Assembly: GCF_943912385.1 (NCBI RefSeq)
Contig: NZ_CALTTY010000021.1
Span: forward strand, 1 to 21,773
DNA length: 21,773 nucleotides
Direction of reading: 5' to 3'
From: an uncultured Anaerococcus sp.
GTDB taxonomy: Bacteria; Bacillota; Clostridia; Tissierellales; Peptoniphilaceae
Shown: positions 20,938 through 21,773 of the stretch, one piece after another
Numbering within the stretch: position 1 is the first letter of the stretch
Layout: each line of letters begins with the position of its first letter
Made by a program: the position numbers and the translations under genes
The notes under the pieces: model-generated
Told to the model about the DNA's origin: nothing
Seen by the model: only the letters and a program-made list of their open reading frames with translations
Database searches by the model: none

Positions 20938-21041
20938 AAATGGCTGCGCCTTATATATTTTAATATGAGAAAGTAAAATCGTTGACTTGTCAACGAACTA
21001 AGCCATTATGAGTTTAGACCTAATAAATTAGGTCTATTCTC
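20938..21041. other. Stem-loops between tRNA-Lys and tRNA-Ser
   Basis: A 134-bp spacer with two strong hairpins: CGTTGAC-TT-GTCAACG (20980-20995), enclosed by ATGGCT/AGCCAT (near 20939 and 21001), and TGAG-TT-TAGACCTAA paired with TTAGGTCTA-TT-CTCA (21009-21041). They may be processing or attenuation structures; no promoter was recognised. Confidence 0.5.
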
Positions 21042-21049
21042 AAAATGTT

Positions 21050-21125
21050 TGGTGACCCATCGGAGATTCGAACTCCGGACGCCCTGATTAAAAGTCAGGT
21101 GCTCTACCGGCTGAGCTAATGGATC
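21050..21125 (-). tRNA. tRNA-Lys (TTT)
   Basis: A 76-nt cloverleaf; acceptor GATCCAT/ATGGGTC with one T-G pair; anticodon TTT in GACTTTTAATC; encoded CCA. Confidence 0.95.
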
Positions 21126-21129
21126 ATAT

Positions 21130-21205
21130 TGGCTGGGATAGCAGGACTCGAACCTACGCATACCAGAGTCAAAGTCTGGTGCCTTACCGACTTGGCTATA
21201 TCCCA
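21130..21205 (-). tRNA. tRNA-Gln (TTG)
   Basis: A 76-nt cloverleaf beginning TGGGATATAGCCAAGTCGG; anticodon TTG in GACTTTGACTC; discriminator G and encoded CCA. Only 4 nt precede tRNA-Lys in the transcript. Confidence 0.95.
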
Positions 21206-21227
21206 ATATTTAAATACTGATAAATTT

Positions 21228-21236
21228 ATTATACCA
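21228..21236 (-). promoter_or_regulatory. Internal promoter of the tRNA array
   Basis: TGGTATAAT on the minus strand fits the extended -10 pattern TGnTATAAT and lies about 20 nt before tRNA-Gln. It would drive the Gln to Met part of the array. Confidence 0.5.
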
Positions 21237-21292
21237 TAAAGATCAGATTATTTATACTTGGGCTTTTGCCCTTAGCAATTTTTGTATTTTAG

Positions 21293-21369
21293 TGGCGCGC
21301 CCTCCAGGATTCGAACCTGGGACACACGGATTAGAAGTCCGATGCTCTATCCAGCTGAGCTAAAGGCGC
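21293..21369 (-). tRNA. tRNA-Arg (TCT)
   Basis: A 77-nt cloverleaf beginning GCGCCTTTAGCTCAGCTGG; anticodon TCT in GACTTCTAATC; discriminator G and encoded CCA. A small GGGC/GCCC hairpin follows it in the spacer (about 21260-21271). Confidence 0.95.
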
Positions 21370-21403
21370 ATAGCAGATACTTTTATACCATTATTTTATT
21401 TAT

Positions 21404-21477
21404 TGGAGCGGGTGAAGGGAATCGAACCCTCGCAACCAGCTTGGAAGGCTGGGGCTCTACCACTGAGCTACACCCGC
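21404..21477 (-). tRNA. tRNA-Gly (TCC)
   Basis: A 74-nt cloverleaf beginning GCGGGTGTAGCTCAGTGG; anticodon TCC in GCCTTCCAAGC; discriminator T and encoded CCA. Confidence 0.95.
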
Positions 21478-21481
21478 ATAT

Positions 21482-21567
21482 TGGTGGGGATGAGCGGATT
21501 CGAACCACTGAAAGCATAGCTAACGGATTTACAGTCCGTCCCATTTGGCCAACTCTGGAACATCCCC
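21482..21567 (-). tRNA. tRNA-Tyr (GTA)
   Basis: An 86-nt type II tRNA beginning GGGGATGTTCCAGAGTTGG; anticodon GTA in GACTGTAAATC; encoded CCA. It is 4 nt from tRNA-Gly. Confidence 0.95.
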
Positions 21568-21586
21568 ATGATAAATATTAAATTTA

Positions 21587-21662
21587 TGGAGCTGATGATA
21601 GGACTTGAACCTACAACCTATTGATTACAAATCAATTGCTCTGCCAATTGAGCTACATCAGC
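21587..21662 (-). tRNA. tRNA-Thr (TGT)
   Basis: A 76-nt cloverleaf beginning GCTGATGTAGCTCAATTGG; anticodon TGT in GATTTGTAATC; discriminator T and encoded CCA. Confidence 0.95.
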
Positions 21663-21688
21663 GTATTGGATTACTATTGCAATCCAAA

Positions 21689-21765
21689 TGGCGACCTGGA
21701 TGGGATTCGAACCCACGACCTCCGCCGTGACAGGGCGGCATTCTAACCAGCTGAACTACCAGGCC
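21689..21765 (-). tRNA. tRNA-Asp (GTC)
   Basis: A 77-nt cloverleaf beginning GGCCTGGTAGTTCAGCTGG; anticodon GTC in CCCTGTCACGG; discriminator G and encoded CCA. First gene of the array visible here; more may lie beyond the window. Confidence 0.95.
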
Positions 21766-21773
21766 ATAAACAC

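Noticed and set aside
20464..21581. Open frames within the tRNA array (66-99 codons)
   Set aside because: All lie over tRNA genes and are the usual spurious frames produced by conserved T-arms.

Overview
The window looks like chromosomal DNA of a low-GC, Gram-positive anaerobe, most plausibly a Gram-positive anaerobic coccus of the Peptoniphilaceae (Anaerococcus, Peptoniphilus or Finegoldia type). This is inferred from the AT-rich codon use, the AAGGAG-type ribosome binding sites, the surface proteins ending in a KTGI membrane anchor rather than a classical LPXTG one, the ComK-like protein, and the 13-gene tRNA array with encoded CCA ends. No rRNA, phage gene, transposase or CRISPR array was seen.

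Layout. 1-340: end of a hairpin repeat, then terminators. 339-1673 (-): a probably abundant wall-anchored coiled-coil surface protein. 2001-2486 (-): ComK-like regulator. 2711-2885: hairpin repeat island. 2941-4050 (-): alanine dehydrogenase. 4271-5031: a gene-free 760-bp element with about 130-bp inverted ends. 5254-6087 (+): Cof-type HAD phosphatase, apparently leaderless. 6137-7653 (-): isochorismatase-like hydrolase and a YhcC/YtqA-type radical SAM protein, overlapping by 16 nt. 7726-10484 (-): a ferrous-iron uptake operon, feoA-feoA-feoB plus a 48-residue FeoB-associated Cys-rich membrane peptide, behind two Fur-like boxes. 10735-11748 (+): threonine aldolase-like PLP enzyme. 11915-18761 (-): six consecutive secreted proteins. 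18900-20070: gene-free repeats, covarying hairpins and decayed tRNA pieces. 20100-21765 (-): thirteen tRNAs.

The most unusual content is a family of exported proteins sharing one roughly 56-residue, predicted all-helical module (core like FLLENAPNSVAKVKSKL followed by AESIIQRSEA). It closes four proteins of the 11.9-18.8 kb cluster (264, 156, 340 and 178 residues) and lies inside the anchored protein at 339-1673. The carriers differ in surface attachment: two soluble secreted proteins with FIVAR-like helical repeats, one soluble secreted protein of another type, one lipoprotein on an acidic linker, and one wall-anchored protein. A 907-residue anchored helical-repeat stalk and a secreted transglutaminase-like protein lie in the same cluster but lack the module. 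The layout suggests a multi-component cell-surface system in which the shared module is a common docking or self-association unit. That function is inference; the sequence shows only the shared module, the export signals and the clustering.

Regulatory signals that could be read directly include sigma-A-type promoters before the 444-residue surface protein, the ComK-like gene and the 907-residue gene, two -10 boxes placed exactly six bases before an ATG without a Shine-Dalgarno sequence, Fur-like operators over the feo promoter, and several intrinsic terminators.
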